Origin: SAR116 cluster bacterium AG-355-O21
GTDB taxonomy: Bacteria > Pseudomonadota > Alphaproteobacteria > Thalassobaculales > Thalassobaculaceae
Length of the DNA: 64,000 nt
Assembly: GCA_003280605.1 (NCBI GenBank)
Contig: QCEM01000004.1
Coordinates: 1 to 64,000 of the forward strand
Direction: 5' to 3'
A program made the translations under genes and the position numbers. The notes below the pieces were generated by a model that worked only from the letters and a program-made list of their open reading frames with translations, ran no database searches and was not told the DNA's origin. Of the stretch, positions 35,813 through 46,085 are shown piece after piece (position 1 is the first letter of the stretch; each line of letters starts with the position of its first letter).

Positions 35813-38110
35813 ATGCTGCGTAAGCTATTCGGCATGGTTTTGTCGGGAGTCATTCTGGCCGGCCTGACAATGCCGGTCATGCCGGTCCTGTCGACACCGG
35901 CGGCGGCCCAAATCTCGGCGCCGATTGAGCGGATTGATGTCATCGGGACGCAGCGCATTGACCCTGAAACCGTCAAATCATACTTGCTGGTTGCGGTTGG
36001 TGATGCGTTTAATCCGGAAAAGTTAGACCGATCATTAAAAACCCTGTTTGACACCGGCCTGTTCGCTGACGTGGTTCTGAGCCGTGAGGCCAATGCACTG
36101 GTCATTTCGGTTGTTGAGAACCCGATTATTAATCGTATCTCCTTTGAGGGTAATCAGCGCCTGAAAGACGCCGATTTGCAAAGTGAGGTACAACTGCGGC
36201 CACGGTTGGTTTTTACCCGCGCGCGGGCGCGCCAGGATGTGGATCGCTTGCTGGCGATCTATCGCGGTGGCGGCCGGTTTGCGGTCAGTATTGAGCCGAA
36301 GGTGGTGCAACTCCCGCAAAACCGTGTTGACCTGATTTTTGAAATTAACGAGGGCCCCCTCAGTCGCATTGATGCCGTTACCTTTGTGGGCAATAAACGG
36401 TTTAGTGACAATGATTTACGGGACGTTGTTTCAACTAAGGAATATGCTTGGTGGGCCTTTTTTGAGACCGGCGACAGTTATGACCCGGATCGCCTAAGCT
36501 TCGACCGGGAGCTGCTGCGCCGGCATTACTTGAAACATGGCTATGCTGATTTTCGTGTCATTTCTGCGGTTGCTGAGTTGGCACCGGACCGCGAAGACTT
36601 TTTGATCACCTTCACGATCAATGAAGGCAAGCGCTACGATATCGGTGAGGTCTCGGTGACCTCAAAAATCCAGCGTGTTGACACGACCGAGATCGCGCCG
36701 TTGCTGACGACCAAATCGGGCAATCGTTACAACAATATCGATGTGGATGATTCCATCCTCGCCGTCACCGATCATCTTGGCTCGCTCGGCTTTGCCTTTA
36801 TCAACATCCAACCGATGATTAGGCGCCATCCCGAAGATGGTATCTTGGACATCACCTATCAAATCGGTGAAGGCCAAAAGACCTTTGTCGAGCGCATCGT
36901 CGTTCGCGGCAACGTGCGAACCTTGGATGAGGTGATCCGGCGAGAAATGCAGCTGGTGGAAGGCGATGCCTTTAACACCGCCAAAATTCGCCGAAGTCGA
37001 AAGCGGATTCGCAATCTTGGCTATTTCCGAACCGTTAAAGTGACGACAAATGACGGCTCTCAACCGGACAAGGCGCAGATTGTGGTTGATGTTGAGGAAC
37101 AGTCGACCGGTAAGCTGTCCTTTGGTTTCGGGTTGTCGTCGGCGGAAAACGTCCTGGGCGATATCTCCTTGCGAGAGCGTAATTTTCTTGGCCGGGGACA
37201 AGACCTGCGGATTGGCTTGAAGGCCTCGTCAACAGGCAGCCAGTTCGATATTGGCTTCACCGAGCCGTATTTCTTAGGGCGCGAATTCTCTGCCGGCTTT
37301 GATCTGTTTAGTGAAACGCGGGTTGAGGAAGATGCCAGCTCGTTTGATGAGGAGCGGCAGGGTTTCACCCTGCGGACAGGTTATCGGCTATCGCCGAATT
37401 TGAAGCAGTCGGTCGAATACACCTTGCGGAATACCGACGTCACCAATGTTCAAAGTGATGCTTCAATCCTGGTGAAGGCTCAAGAGGGTCAGACTTTGGT
37501 CTCACTCTTGGGGCAAAAATTGACCTATGATCAACGCGATAGCAGAACTTCTCCGACCGAAGGCTATTATCTGAGCATGTCTAACCAGCTTGCCGGTTTA
37601 GGCGGTGATCTTGCCTATTTGCGAACCCGTTTGCGGGGCAGTTACTATGTGCCGGTGGTTGATGATGACTGGGTTTTGAGGCTGTCCGGGTTAAGCGGTA
37701 CCATCTTTGGGTTGAACGATGACGTGCCGATTAACGAACGATTTTTCCTGGGCGGCTCCAGCTTTAGTGGCTTTGAGCGCTCAGGTGTCGGTCCCCGTGA
37801 TCGCGTTACCAAAGACGCGCTTGGCGGTAATTTATTCTATGTCGGCACCGCAGAGTTAAGCTTTCCGATCGGCTTCAGCGAAGCATTAGGTTTGCGGGCA
37901 AGGATTTTTTCTGAGGTGGGCAGCTTATGGAGCATAGACAACAGTAATGCTTCGGTTTTGGATAGCGAGTCGCCGCGGGTAAGCGCTGGTTTTGGTGTTT
38001 CTTGGGGGGCGACTCTTGGCGGCATTCGCATCGACTTTTCGGAAGCCATCGTCAAAGAAGATGAAGATGAGACAGAGTTTTTGCGCTTTAGTCTTGGCAC
38101 ACGGTTTTGA
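35813..38110 (+). CDS. bamA: Outer membrane protein assembly factor BamA
   Basis: BamA is the essential Omp85 insertase for outer-membrane beta-barrels. ATG 35813 starts a good signal peptide (MLRKLFGM with cleavage after AAA near residue 32); TTG 35774 and GTG 35780 are upstream alternatives. Five POTRA repeats fill about residues 35-430, followed by the beta-barrel ending in FLRFSLGTRF with its terminal Phe. The loop-6 motif that normally reads VRGF or FRGF is FSGF here (SSFSGFERSGVGPRD), so Ser652 (codon 37766-37768) replaces the near-universal Arg. The rest looks intact. OmpH/Skp follows 11 bases later. Confidence 0.95.
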   Translation: MLRKLFGMVLSGVILAGLTMPVMPVLSTPAAAQISAPIERIDVIGTQRIDPETVKSYLLVAVGDAFNPEKLDRSLKTLFDTGLFADVVLSREANALVISVVENPIINRISFEGNQRLKDADLQSEVQLRPRLVFTRARARQDVDRLLAIYRGGGRFAVSIEPKVVQLPQNRVDLIFEINEGPLSRIDAVTFVGNKRFSDNDLRDVVSTKEYAWWAFFETGDSYDPDRLSFDRELLRRHYLKHGYADFRVISAVAELAPDREDFLITFTINEGKRYDIGEVSVTSKIQRVDTTEIAPLLTTKSGNRYNNIDVDDSILAVTDHLGSLGFAFINIQPMIRRHPEDGILDITYQIGEGQKTFVERIVVRGNVRTLDEVIRREMQLVEGDAFNTAKIRRSRKRIRNLGYFRTVKVTTNDGSQPDKAQIVVDVEEQSTGKLSFGFGLSSAENVLGDISLRERNFLGRGQDLRIGLKASSTGSQFDIGFTEPYFLGREFSAGFDLFSETRVEEDASSFDEERQGFTLRTGYRLSPNLKQSVEYTLRNTDVTNVQSDASILVKAQEGQTLVSLLGQKLTYDQRDSRTSPTEGYYLSMSNQLAGLGGDLAYLRTRLRGSYYVPVVDDDWVLRLSGLSGTIFGLNDDVPINERFFLGGSSFSGFERSGVGPRDRVTKDALGGNLFYVGTAELSFPIGFSEALGLRARIFSEVGSLWSIDNSNASVLDSESPRVSAGFGVSWGATLGGIRIDFSEAIVKEDEDETEFLRFSLGTRF

Positions 38111-38121
38111 GGCGAGGAATC

Positions 38122-38712
38122 ATGACATATCGGTCGAGCTTGCGATTATTACTGAGTAGTCTCTTAATTTTTGCCGGTGCGTTCATCGGCGGTGGCGGCG
38201 CTATCGGTGGCAAACTTGCCGCCGCCAGTGAGCCGAACGTTCGGGTTTTGGTTGTCGATGTATCTGCCGTCGTCCGTCAATCCGATGCTGCCGTCGGCAT
38301 CCAAAAGCAAATGGAGGCGGTGCGCTCAAAAATTCAAGCGGGGATTACGGCGCGAGAAAAGGTCTTGCTGAAAGAGGAGCAAACCCTCGGCCAACAGCGT
38401 AGTATTTTAGCTCCGGATGTTTTTGAGAAAAAAGCCGCCGAATTCCGGCAAAAAGTTGACCAGGCACAGCGCGATATTCAAGCTAAGCGACGCGATCTTG
38501 ATAAGACCTTCAACACGGCGATCGGCAAGGTCCGAAAAACGCTGATCGAGATCATCGCAAAAATGGCTAAGGAAAGCGAAGCGCATCTGGTGTTTGATAA
38601 GCGCCAGGTGCTGATGATGGAAAACAGTCTCGACGTTTCAAACGAAGCGTTAACCCGCCTGAATAAGGCCTTGCCCGAGGTTATTGTCGAGATGCCGGTA
38701 GCCGACAACTAA
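38122..38712 (+). CDS. OmpH/Skp-family periplasmic chaperone
   Basis: This 196-residue exported protein resembles Skp/OmpH, the periplasmic holdase that guards unfolded outer-membrane proteins on the way to BamA. ATG 38122 follows GAGGCGAGGA and begins a signal peptide (RSSLRLLLSSLLIFAGAF). The mature part has one beta-strand region (RVLVVDVSAVVRQS) and then long charged helices forming the tentacle-like coiled coil (about residues 70-150), and ends in a second short beta region. The bamA-ompH-lpxD order is conserved in proteobacteria. Confidence 0.9.
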   Translation: MTYRSSLRLLLSSLLIFAGAFIGGGGAIGGKLAAASEPNVRVLVVDVSAVVRQSDAAVGIQKQMEAVRSKIQAGITAREKVLLKEEQTLGQQRSILAPDVFEKKAAEFRQKVDQAQRDIQAKRRDLDKTFNTAIGKVRKTLIEIIAKMAKESEAHLVFDKRQVLMMENSLDVSNEALTRLNKALPEVIVEMPVADN

Positions 38713-38716
38713 GCGG

Positions 38717-39733
38717 ATGATTGACGCGCGGTTCCACATGTCGCAGCCACCGATGGCGCTCGGGGAATTGGCCGAGCGGGCCGGCGCGCGGCTGTATCGT
38801 GGAGATCCGGCAAGCTTGATTTCAACCATCAAGCCCCTTGATCTGGCTGATTCCGGCAGTTTGAGTTTCTTTGAAAACCCCCGTTATGCAGCGCAATTGC
38901 GCCAATCCAATGCCGGCGCATGCTTGCTGCATGAAAGTGCGGTGCAACATGCCCCGGAAGCGATGGCGCTGCTGCTGACAGAACGCCCCCGGCGCAGCTT
39001 TGCGCGCCTCGCAAGGGTATTGCATCCACCACGCATAACCGTCCCGGGACAACACCCAAGCGCGGTTGTCGATGCTGCGGCAAAGGTTGATCCGGGTGCT
39101 GAGATCGGGCCCTTGGTGCATATTGCCGCTGGTGCCGAGATTGCCGCCGGTGTTCGTATCGACGCCGGCGCGGTTATCGGTGCCGGCGTTGTCATTGGTG
39201 CCGACAGCGTGATCGGGGCAAATGCGGTTGTTGAGTTCTGCTTAATCGGCGCAAGAGTGGTCATTTACCCGGGCGCCTGTGTCGGGCAAACAGGGTTTGG
39301 CTTTGACAGTGACCCTGAAGGCATCGTCAAAGTGCCGCATCTTGGGCGGGTTATTATTGCCGATGATGTGGAAATTGGCGCCAACACAACGGTTGATCGC
39401 GGTAGTGCCGGTGATACTGTGATTGGCCGGGGGACGATGATCGATAACCAGGTGCAAATTGGCCATAACTGCGTTACAGGCAAAGGTTGTATCATTGTGG
39501 CCCAGGCAGGTCTTGCAGGTAGTGCTCGTCTTGGGGACTACGTAGTGCTGGGCGGTAAGGCCGGTGTCGCAGGCCATATCGCCGTCGGTGATTTTGTGCA
39601 GGCGGCAGGCGGTGCCTCGATCACAAAATCAGTTGCCGCCGGTGCTAAGGTCAGTAACGTTTGGCCGGCAACCGACATCGGCCGCTGGCGCCGACAGGTT
39701 GCAGCATTCCGGCGGTTAACCCGGAAAGGCTGA
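38717..39733 (+). CDS. lpxD: UDP-3-O-acylglucosamine N-acyltransferase
   Basis: LpxD adds the second 3-hydroxyacyl chain in lipid A synthesis. The 338-residue protein has an N-terminal uridine-binding domain (about 1-100) and a left-handed beta-helix of hexapeptide repeats. The catalytic His lies in DNQVQIGHNCVTGKGC, and NTTVDRGSAGDTVIG is conserved. ATG 38717 is taken; an internal ATG 12 codons on (MSQPPMALGELAERAGA) is also credible. It is followed by fabZ, lpxA, lpxI and lpxB. Confidence 0.96.
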   Translation: MIDARFHMSQPPMALGELAERAGARLYRGDPASLISTIKPLDLADSGSLSFFENPRYAAQLRQSNAGACLLHESAVQHAPEAMALLLTERPRRSFARLARVLHPPRITVPGQHPSAVVDAAAKVDPGAEIGPLVHIAAGAEIAAGVRIDAGAVIGAGVVIGADSVIGANAVVEFCLIGARVVIYPGACVGQTGFGFDSDPEGIVKVPHLGRVIIADDVEIGANTTVDRGSAGDTVIGRGTMIDNQVQIGHNCVTGKGCIIVAQAGLAGSARLGDYVVLGGKAGVAGHIAVGDFVQAAGGASITKSVAAGAKVSNVWPATDIGRWRRQVAAFRRLTRKG

Positions 39734-39756
39734 ACTTGCGAAGTGGAGATAACAAC

Positions 39757-40233
39757 GTGACAGAACATGCTGCCGAGGAAACACCATCAGTCGACATTGA
39801 CGTCGAGGGCATAAAACGGCTGATACCGCACCGCTACCCGTTTTTGTTGGTTGATCGATTAACGGCGATCAAAAAAGGCGAAAGTGCTGTTGGGATCAAA
39901 AGCGTCAGTATCAACGAGCCGTTCTTTCAAGGTCATTTTCCGGCGCGCGCGATTATGCCGGGGGTTTTGATCATCGAATCGATGGCGCAAACGGCCGGGT
40001 GCTTGGTGTTGTATAGTTTAGACACCGATGCCAGCGATAAACTTGTCTACTTCATGAGTGTTGACAGCGCCCGGTTTCGCCGTCCCGTTGTCCCTGGTGA
40101 CCAAATGCGGATCATTGTTGAGCACCAACAAAGTCGCGGTAAAGTTTTTAAATTTAAGGGACGGGCAATGGTGGATGATAAACTCTGCGCCGAAGCAACC
40201 TTTGCGGCCATGATCGTTGATAGCAGCGAATGA
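39757..40233 (+). CDS. fabZ: 3-hydroxyacyl-ACP dehydratase FabZ
   Basis: FabZ dehydrates 3-hydroxyacyl-ACP in fatty-acid elongation and so competes with LpxA and LpxD for the same acyl-ACP. GTG 39757 with GTGGAGA upstream gives 158 residues, the normal size. The hot-dog fold motif HRYPFLLVDRL and the active-site pair His60 and Glu74 (FQGHFPARAIMPGVLIIES) are intact. The stop overlaps the lpxA ATG as ATGA. Confidence 0.97.
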   Translation: MTEHAAEETPSVDIDVEGIKRLIPHRYPFLLVDRLTAIKKGESAVGIKSVSINEPFFQGHFPARAIMPGVLIIESMAQTAGCLVLYSLDTDASDKLVYFMSVDSARFRRPVVPGDQMRIIVEHQQSRGKVFKFKGRAMVDDKLCAEATFAAMIVDSSE

Positions 40234-41054
40234 CCCAGGATATGAGTTCAAAACCAAAATCGCCGCAGGTTCATCCGACGGCCATTGTCGACCCAGCAGC
40301 GAAACTTGGTGCTGGCGTAGAAGTTGGCCCCTATAGCGTGATTGGCGCAGAGGTAGAACTGGCCGATGAGGTTGTTTTAAAATCCCACGTGGTTGTCGAC
40401 GGGCGGACTCAGATTGGCAGCGGCACAATCATCTACCCATTTGCCTCAATTGGTCATCCGCCGCAGGATCTGAAATTCCGTGGTGAGCAATCCGAGCTGA
40501 TCATTGGCGCGAATAACGTCATTCGCGAACATGTCACCATGAATCCAGGCACTGAAGGGGGCGGGATGGTGACCAAAGTGGGCGACGGCGGTTTGTTCAT
40601 GACGGGCTGTCATATCGGCCATGATTGCCACGTCGGTAACGGCGTGGTGTTTGCCAATAATGCCACCCTTGGCGGCCATGTGACGGTCGACGATTACGCC
40701 CTCATCGGCGGTCTGGCGGCGGTGCACCAATTTGTGCGTATCGGTCGGCTTGCCATGATTGGTGGCATGACCGGGGTCATGGGCGATGTGATCCCCTATG
40801 GCTCGGTGGTGGGTGATCGGGCGCGGCTTGCCGGGCTTAATTTAATTGGTTTGCAACGCCGAGGTGTCTCGCGTGAGGCGATCAATAGCCTGCGGCAGGC
40901 TTTTAAAGAGCTGTTTTTCGGTGTCGGTACCTTTAAAGAACGTGTGGCCGCACTCGATGCCGCGACGACCACGCCAGGGGCGGAACGCGATATCCTTGAT
41001 TTTATCCTGGCTGACAGTGACCGGGCGCTGTGTCAGCCGCGGCCGGCGGACTGA
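40230..41054 (+). CDS. lpxA: UDP-N-acetylglucosamine acyltransferase
   Basis: LpxA performs the first acylation of lipid A synthesis. The 274-residue protein is a left-handed beta-helix of hexapeptide repeats followed by a C-terminal helical cap (from about residue 200). The catalytic His lies in NNATLGGHVTVDD, and the AAVHQFVRIG and GLNLIGLQRRGVS segments are family hallmarks. ATG 40230 overlaps fabZ; an ATG four codons later is possible. Confidence 0.97.
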   Translation: MTQDMSSKPKSPQVHPTAIVDPAAKLGAGVEVGPYSVIGAEVELADEVVLKSHVVVDGRTQIGSGTIIYPFASIGHPPQDLKFRGEQSELIIGANNVIREHVTMNPGTEGGGMVTKVGDGGLFMTGCHIGHDCHVGNGVVFANNATLGGHVTVDDYALIGGLAAVHQFVRIGRLAMIGGMTGVMGDVIPYGSVVGDRARLAGLNLIGLQRRGVSREAINSLRQAFKELFFGVGTFKERVAALDAATTTPGAERDILDFILADSDRALCQPRPAD

Positions 41055-41908
41055 CTTTGGCAGCGGCCCAACAGCAGCAGCTAAAACTGGGCATTCTGGC
41101 TGGTGGCGGTGTGTTGCCGGGGCAATTAGCGGCACGGCTTGAAGAACAAGGGCGCGAGGTCTTTATCGCCGCCTTTGAAGACCATGCCGAGGCAGCGGTC
41201 ATCGCGGGCTTTGATCACCACTGGGTGCGTTTAGGGCTGGCCCAACAGATCATCGATGTTTTGAAACAAAACAATGTCGGCGAGGTGGTCATGGTTGGCC
41301 CGGTCGGGCGGCCAAGCTTGCGCGAACTTAAAACCGATGCACGGTTTTTGAAAATACTCACCAAAGCTGGCCTGAAAGCCTTTCGTGACGATGCTTTTCT
41401 GTCGGTCATTATTGCCGAGTTTGAAAGCGAGGGCTTTGTCGTTAGCAGCATTGGTGATTATTTAAATGATCACTTGGCGGTGATCGGACAGATTGGCGGA
41501 ATTTCGCCCCCCACTGGAGCACAGGATGATATCGACCGCGGTTGCGCGGTTCTCACCCAGCTATCGCCAAGTGATGTTGGCCAAGCAGTCGTGGTTCAAG
41601 AAGGTGTGGTTCTTGGCATCGAAGCGATTGAGGGGACCGATAATCTTATTCACCGCTGCGGACTGCTGAAACGGGCCGGACCGGGGCCGGTGTTGATAAA
41701 ACTGTGTAAAGACGGCCAAAGCAGACGCGCAGATTTGCCGACCATTGGTCCAGAAACCATCCGTCGGGCAGCTGCTGCCGGGTTCAGCGGTATCGCCGTG
41801 CAAGCAAACGGCTGCATCTTGGTGGACCGTGACATGCTGGTCCAACAAGCCGATCAAGCGAGGCTGTTTATCTGCGGCATTGACGGCGGCGCAAATGACC
41901 GGTCGTGA
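41030..41908 (+). CDS. lpxI: UDP-2,3-diacylglucosamine pyrophosphatase LpxI
   Basis: LpxI hydrolyses UDP-2,3-diacylglucosamine to lipid X; alphaproteobacteria use it in place of LpxH. The 292-residue protein has an N-terminal domain starting KLGILAGGGVLPGQLA and a C-terminal catalytic DUF1009 domain with EAIEGTDNLIHRCG, VLIKLCKDGQSRRADLPTIG and the AAGFSGIAVQA end. GTG 41030 lies inside lpxA, a 25-base overlap; TTG 41057 is an alternative start. Its 3' end overlaps lpxB by 14 bases. Confidence 0.94.
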   Translation: MSAAAGGLTLAAAQQQQLKLGILAGGGVLPGQLAARLEEQGREVFIAAFEDHAEAAVIAGFDHHWVRLGLAQQIIDVLKQNNVGEVVMVGPVGRPSLRELKTDARFLKILTKAGLKAFRDDAFLSVIIAEFESEGFVVSSIGDYLNDHLAVIGQIGGISPPTGAQDDIDRGCAVLTQLSPSDVGQAVVVQEGVVLGIEAIEGTDNLIHRCGLLKRAGPGPVLIKLCKDGQSRRADLPTIGPETIRRAAAAGFSGIAVQANGCILVDRDMLVQQADQARLFICGIDGGANDRS

Positions 41909-43121
41909 TCGTGCAGAGCCGCCGCCGACGGCACCTCAGCAGAGCCGTATTTTCATTGTCGCCGGTGAGCCGTCGGGAGATGTTATCGGCGCTGAAATTA
42001 TGGCTGCGCTCATAGCACAATCACCACAACCGATCACATTTGCCGGTATTGGCGGGCCGCGCATGGCCGCCCTGGGGCTGAAGTCGGAAGTTGCGATCGA
42101 CGCGTTATCGGTCTTCGGCGCATTTGAATTGATCCCGCAGTTATGGCGTATCCGGCAGATTTTACAGCAAACCCTGACGGCCATCGCAGGCTTTCAGCCG
42201 GATATCGTCCTAACCGTTGATAGTAAGGGTTTTTCCTTTGCCTTGGCGAAACGGCTTGCGGCCCGCCGTGGCAGTGCTCTGGTTCCCCGGCTGATGCATG
42301 TGGTGGCGCCGACGGTCTGGGCCTATCGGCCCGAAAGGGCGCGGAAAATTGCGGCTTTTTTAGATCATTTACTGGTCTTATTCCCGTTTGAGCCGGGCTA
42401 TTTCACGATCCATGGTCTGCTCACAAACTTCATCGGTCATCCGGCCGCCGACCGGCAGTTGGGTAACGGCAAGCGCTTTCGGGCAAGCCATGACTTTGCG
42501 CCCGACGTGCCGATACTTGGTCTGTTTCCCGGCAGTCGGCGGTCCGAGGTGCAGCGATTGTTGCCTGATTTCTTGGCGGCGGCAAAAATATTGTCGGCTC
42601 GGTATGAACGCCTAAAGATCGTCTTGCCAACAGTTTCGGCAGTCATGGATCACGTTCAGCATGCGGTCCAGGCCAGTGATCTTGACATCACCGTGTTGCC
42701 GGATGTTGACGATAAGAGCGATCTGTTCGCCGGCATTGATCTCGCCCTTGCGGCATCGGGAACGGTCACCCTTGAGCTGGCATTGGCCGCGGTGCCAAGC
42801 GTGGTTGCCTATCGCTTGCATCCGCTGTCGGCGCTGATCGCCTTGCGGATTGTTGATCTGAGCGCGGTTGTTCTCAGCAATCGGATTTTAGGCCGCGCGG
42901 TGCAACCTGTATTTCTGCAAAAGCACTGCACGCCGGTTAATCTTGCCTCGGCTTTAAAAACGTTTCTGGAAGCGCCCGATGCCGCCACGCAGGCCGCCGC
43001 GATTGCTGCCGAATTACGCCAGCTGCTGCGCCAAGGCGACCCTGAGCTGCACGGCACGGCCGCCGCCGCCGCAAACTTTGTGTTGGCGGAACTCGCTGGC
43101 GGGAATGCCCTCAGAACATGA
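41895..43121 (+). CDS. lpxB: Lipid-A-disaccharide synthase
   Basis: LpxB joins UDP-diacylglucosamine and lipid X to the lipid A disaccharide, the step after LpxI. ATG 41895 overlaps lpxI and gives 408 residues. Family features include RIFIVAGEPSGDVIGAEIMA at the start, FAGIGGPRMAALGLKS, LTVDSKGFSFALAKRL and the nucleotide-sugar region LFPGSRRSEVQRLLPDFLAA. The GT-B fold is completed by ALAASGTVTLELAL near the C-terminus. A bidirectional terminator begins at its stop codon. Confidence 0.96.
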   Translation: MTGRDRAEPPPTAPQQSRIFIVAGEPSGDVIGAEIMAALIAQSPQPITFAGIGGPRMAALGLKSEVAIDALSVFGAFELIPQLWRIRQILQQTLTAIAGFQPDIVLTVDSKGFSFALAKRLAARRGSALVPRLMHVVAPTVWAYRPERARKIAAFLDHLLVLFPFEPGYFTIHGLLTNFIGHPAADRQLGNGKRFRASHDFAPDVPILGLFPGSRRSEVQRLLPDFLAAAKILSARYERLKIVLPTVSAVMDHVQHAVQASDLDITVLPDVDDKSDLFAGIDLALAASGTVTLELALAAVPSVVAYRLHPLSALIALRIVDLSAVVLSNRILGRAVQPVFLQKHCTPVNLASALKTFLEAPDAATQAAAIAAELRQLLRQGDPELHGTAAAAANFVLAELAGGNALRT

Positions 43122-43122
43122 A

Positions 43123-43148
43123 AAAAGGGCGACCAAAGCCGCCCTTTT
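43123..43148. terminator. Bidirectional intrinsic terminator between lpxB and gltA
   Basis: AAAAGGGCG and CGCCCTTTT form a nine-pair stem with an eight-base loop. On the minus strand it is followed by a run of T, ending gltA. On the plus strand it ends in CTTTTAA and serves the long lpxB-terminated operon. Confidence 0.8.
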
Positions 43149-43180
43149 AAGCACGTTTTTGCCGATCGGCAGGGAGCTAT

Positions 43181-44482
43181 TTACCGCTGATCAATCGGAA
43201 TGTAAGGACGGGCGTCCGGGCCTGTGTAAAGCTGCCGTGGGCGGCCGATTTTTTGCCCCGGATCCTCGATCATTTCTTTCCATTGTGCGACCCAGCCGAC
43301 GGTTCGTGCGACGGCGAACAGCACGGTGAACATGCTTACCGGGAAGCCCATGGCTTTCAAAATGATGCCGGAATAAAAATCAACATTCGGATACAGCTTA
43401 CGCGAAACGAAATATTCGTCCTCAAGGGCCAATTTTTCAAGTTCCATGGCCAAATCCAAAAGCGGATCTTCGACGCCCAACTCAGCTAAGACCTCATGGC
43501 AGGTTTCCTGCATGACTTTCGCCCGTGGGTCATAGTTCTTGTAGACGCGGTGACCAAAACCAAACAACCGGAAGGGGTCATCCTTGTCGCGGGCTTTCTT
43601 GATATATTCAGCAATCCGATCCTTATGACCGATTTCGGTCAACATATTCAGAACGGCTTCATTGGCGCCACCATGCGCTGGCCCCCATAGGCTGGCGATA
43701 CCGGCTGCAATACAAGCAAAAGGATTGGCACCGGAGGAGCCGGCGAGGCGAACAGTTGACGTCGACGCATTCTGTTCGTGGTCCGCATGAAGAATGAAAA
43801 TCCGGTCCATCGCTTTTGACAGGACAGGGTTCATCACATAGGTCTCGGACGGCACCGAGAACATCATATGCAGGAAATTTTCAGCATATGAGAGATCATT
43901 CTGCGGATAATTGAAAGGCTGGCCAATCGAATATTTGTAAGCCATCGCCGCAATTGTCGGCATTTTTGCAACCAGCCGGAAGGACGCCACCATCCGTTGA
44001 TGGGGATCATAGATATCAAGGCTGTCGTGATAGAAGGCTGATAAGGCCCCGACAACACCGCACATGATCGCCATCGGATGGGCATCACGGCGGAAGCCGC
44101 GGTAGAAATTGCTTAATTGTTCATGCAGCATGGTGTGATAGGTCACATCATGGTCAAACGTCGCCTTTTGCGCTGCCGTCGGCAGTTCACCGTTCAGCAA
44201 TAAGTAAGCAACTTCAAGAAAGTCGGCGCGTTCGGCAAGATCATCAATGGCATAGCCGCGGTGCAACAAAATTCCTTCATCACCATCAATAAAGGTAATC
44301 GCTGAATCACATGAACCCGTGGAGGTAAACCCCGGATCATAGGTGAAGTGGCCGGTATCCCCGTAAAGACGACGAACGTCAATAACGCTTGGTCCAACCG
44401 AGCCGTCAAAGACCGGTAAATCAAAGCTCTCACCCGATTGATTATCGGTGAGCGTAAATGTTTTTGAAGCGGCGTTACTCAT
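43181..44482 (-). CDS. gltA: Citrate synthase (type II)
   Basis: GltA condenses acetyl-CoA and oxaloacetate at the entry of the TCA cycle. From ATG 44482 ([17 protein letters not shown]) it is 433 residues, the size of the hexameric, NADH-sensitive Gram-negative type. Active-site segments are [54 protein letters not shown] and NVDFYSGI with the catalytic Asp. It follows gltX on the same strand after 77 bases and ends at a strong terminator. Confidence 0.97.
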   Translation of the reverse strand: MSNAASKTFTLTDNQSGESFDLPVFDGSVGPSVIDVRRLYGDTGHFTYDPGFTSTGSCDSAITFIDGDEGILLHRGYAIDDLAERADFLEVAYLLLNGELPTAAQKATFDHDVTYHTMLHEQLSNFYRGFRRDAHPMAIMCGVVGALSAFYHDSLDIYDPHQRMVASFRLVAKMPTIAAMAYKYSIGQPFNYPQNDLSYAENFLHMMFSVPSETYVMNPVLSKAMDRIFILHADHEQNASTSTVRLAGSSGANPFACIAAGIASLWGPAHGGANEAVLNMLTEIGHKDRIAEYIKKARDKDDPFRLFGFGHRVYKNYDPRAKVMQETCHEVLAELGVEDPLLDLAMELEKLALEDEYFVSRKLYPNVDFYSGIILKAMGFPVSMFTVLFAVARTVGWVAQWKEMIEDPGQKIGRPRQLYTGPDARPYIPIDQR

Positions 44483-44559
44483 ATGAATTCCTTTGTCCGT
44501 TATCAAAAAACCTAGTGGCGGGGGAAGCGCGGCACGCACTTTCGACCGGATACTACCCC

Positions 44560-45975
44560 TTAGTGTGCAGTGCCGCAAATATCATTAAGTCGCGCCCGTG
44601 TTTCGGCGTGACCAAGTGCGGCCATGACCTCAAAAATTCCAGGTGATGCTTGGCCGCCGGTGAGGGCCGCGCGAAGCGGTTGGGCAATGCTGCCCAGTTT
44701 AACGTCTTGCGCCAGCGCAAAACCTTTGACGTGGTCTTGCAATGAGGTTGCATTCCAGGTGCTTAGGGTCGCTAACTCGGCGGTCAAGTTACCGAGCAGC
44801 GCGCGTGCGTCCACCGTGAGCAATTTTTGCGCTTTTTCGGTCATTGGAATGGGGCGGTCAATAATTAAAAAGTGAGCGCTTTCAGCAAGTTCAGTTATTT
44901 TTGTGACCCGTTGACTTAACTCGGGCAGCAGGGCTTCAACACGTCCCAAACGGTCGCTGTCCAGGACAACATCCGGCAAGCCTTTGGCCAGCAACGGGCG
45001 GACCTCCGCCAGTAGGGCGTCGGCTGGCAATTGCCGCAGGTAATGGCCATTTAAATGATCTAATTTAGCGAAGTCAAACTGTGCGGCGGCGCGGCCGACG
45101 GCATCAAGATCGAACCAACTGACGGCGTCACTGCGGCTAATGATCTCATCATCCCCATGGGACCAGCCGAGCCGCAGCAAATAATTGTTCACGGCATCGG
45201 CAAGATAGCCCAGGTCACGGTAAGCATCGACGCCAAGAGCGCCATGACGTTTTGATAATTTCCCGCCGTCGGCACCGTGGATCAGCGGGATATGGGCAAA
45301 TTTCGGTAATGGCCAGCCCATCGCTTGAAACACCAAGCTTTGCCGAAAGGCATTGTTCAAATGGTCATCGCCGCGGATCACATGCGTGATGCCCATATCA
45401 AAATCATCGACCACCACCGACAACATGTACGTCGGGGTGCCGTCCGCCCGCAGCAAGATCATGTCGTCCAATTGCTCATGGGCAATCACGACCCGCCCTT
45501 GAACCAGGTCATCAATCACCATTTCACCGCCATCCTGCGGCGCTTTTAGGCGAATGGCAGGGGATACGCCCGGCGGTGCATCAGCTGGGTCCCGGTCCCG
45601 CCAGCGACCATCATAGCGCGGCGATCGGCCCTCGCTTTTGGCCTTTTCACGCATTGCCGTGAGCTCATCCTGGGAGGCGTAACAATAGTAAGCCGTGCCG
45701 GCTTCAACCATTTGCCGGGCCACGTTGGCATGGCGGTCACGGCGCGGAAATTGAAAAATCGCGGCTTCATCTCCTGACAGCCCAAGCCAGTCCAGGCCGT
45801 CGAGAATGGCCTGCACAGCTTCCGGTGTGGAGCGTTTGCGATCCGTGTCCTCAATCCGCAGCAAATAGCGGCCACCGTGGTGACGTGCAAACAGCCAATT
45901 AAACAGCGCTGTACGGGCGCTGCCGATATGCAGAAAGCCGGTCGGTGAAGGAGCAAATCGCGTAACAACTGTCAT
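44560..45975 (-). CDS. gltX: Glutamyl-tRNA synthetase
   Basis: GltX attaches glutamate to tRNA-Glu. ATG 45975 starts [20 protein letters not shown], which contains the class I HIGH-type motif, and gives 471 residues. The KMSKS-type motif is [11 protein letters not shown], and the [13 protein letters not shown] and [14 protein letters not shown] segments are typical. The C-terminal helical anticodon-binding domain occupies about the last 160 residues. It is divergent from comEC, with 110 bases between the starts and no clear operator seen. Confidence 0.97.
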   Translation of the reverse strand: MTVVTRFAPSPTGFLHIGSARTALFNWLFARHHGGRYLLRIEDTDRKRSTPEAVQAILDGLDWLGLSGDEAAIFQFPRRDRHANVARQMVEAGTAYYCYASQDELTAMREKAKSEGRSPRYDGRWRDRDPADAPPGVSPAIRLKAPQDGGEMVIDDLVQGRVVIAHEQLDDMILLRADGTPTYMLSVVVDDFDMGITHVIRGDDHLNNAFRQSLVFQAMGWPLPKFAHIPLIHGADGGKLSKRHGALGVDAYRDLGYLADAVNNYLLRLGWSHGDDEIISRSDAVSWFDLDAVGRAAAQFDFAKLDHLNGHYLRQLPADALLAEVRPLLAKGLPDVVLDSDRLGRVEALLPELSQRVTKITELAESAHFLIIDRPIPMTEKAQKLLTVDARALLGNLTAELATLSTWNATSLQDHVKGFALAQDVKLGSIAQPLRAALTGGQASPGIFEVMAALGHAETRARLNDICGTAH

Positions 45976-46085
45976 TTTTTCGCATGCTTGATAATGTGGA
46001 CGTAACCAGAAGCCATCGTTCAGCAGCTGATCGAGAGCGCGGTTTAGCATATTGATTAGCGGACGGCGAGGGCTGGGAGAAAGTT

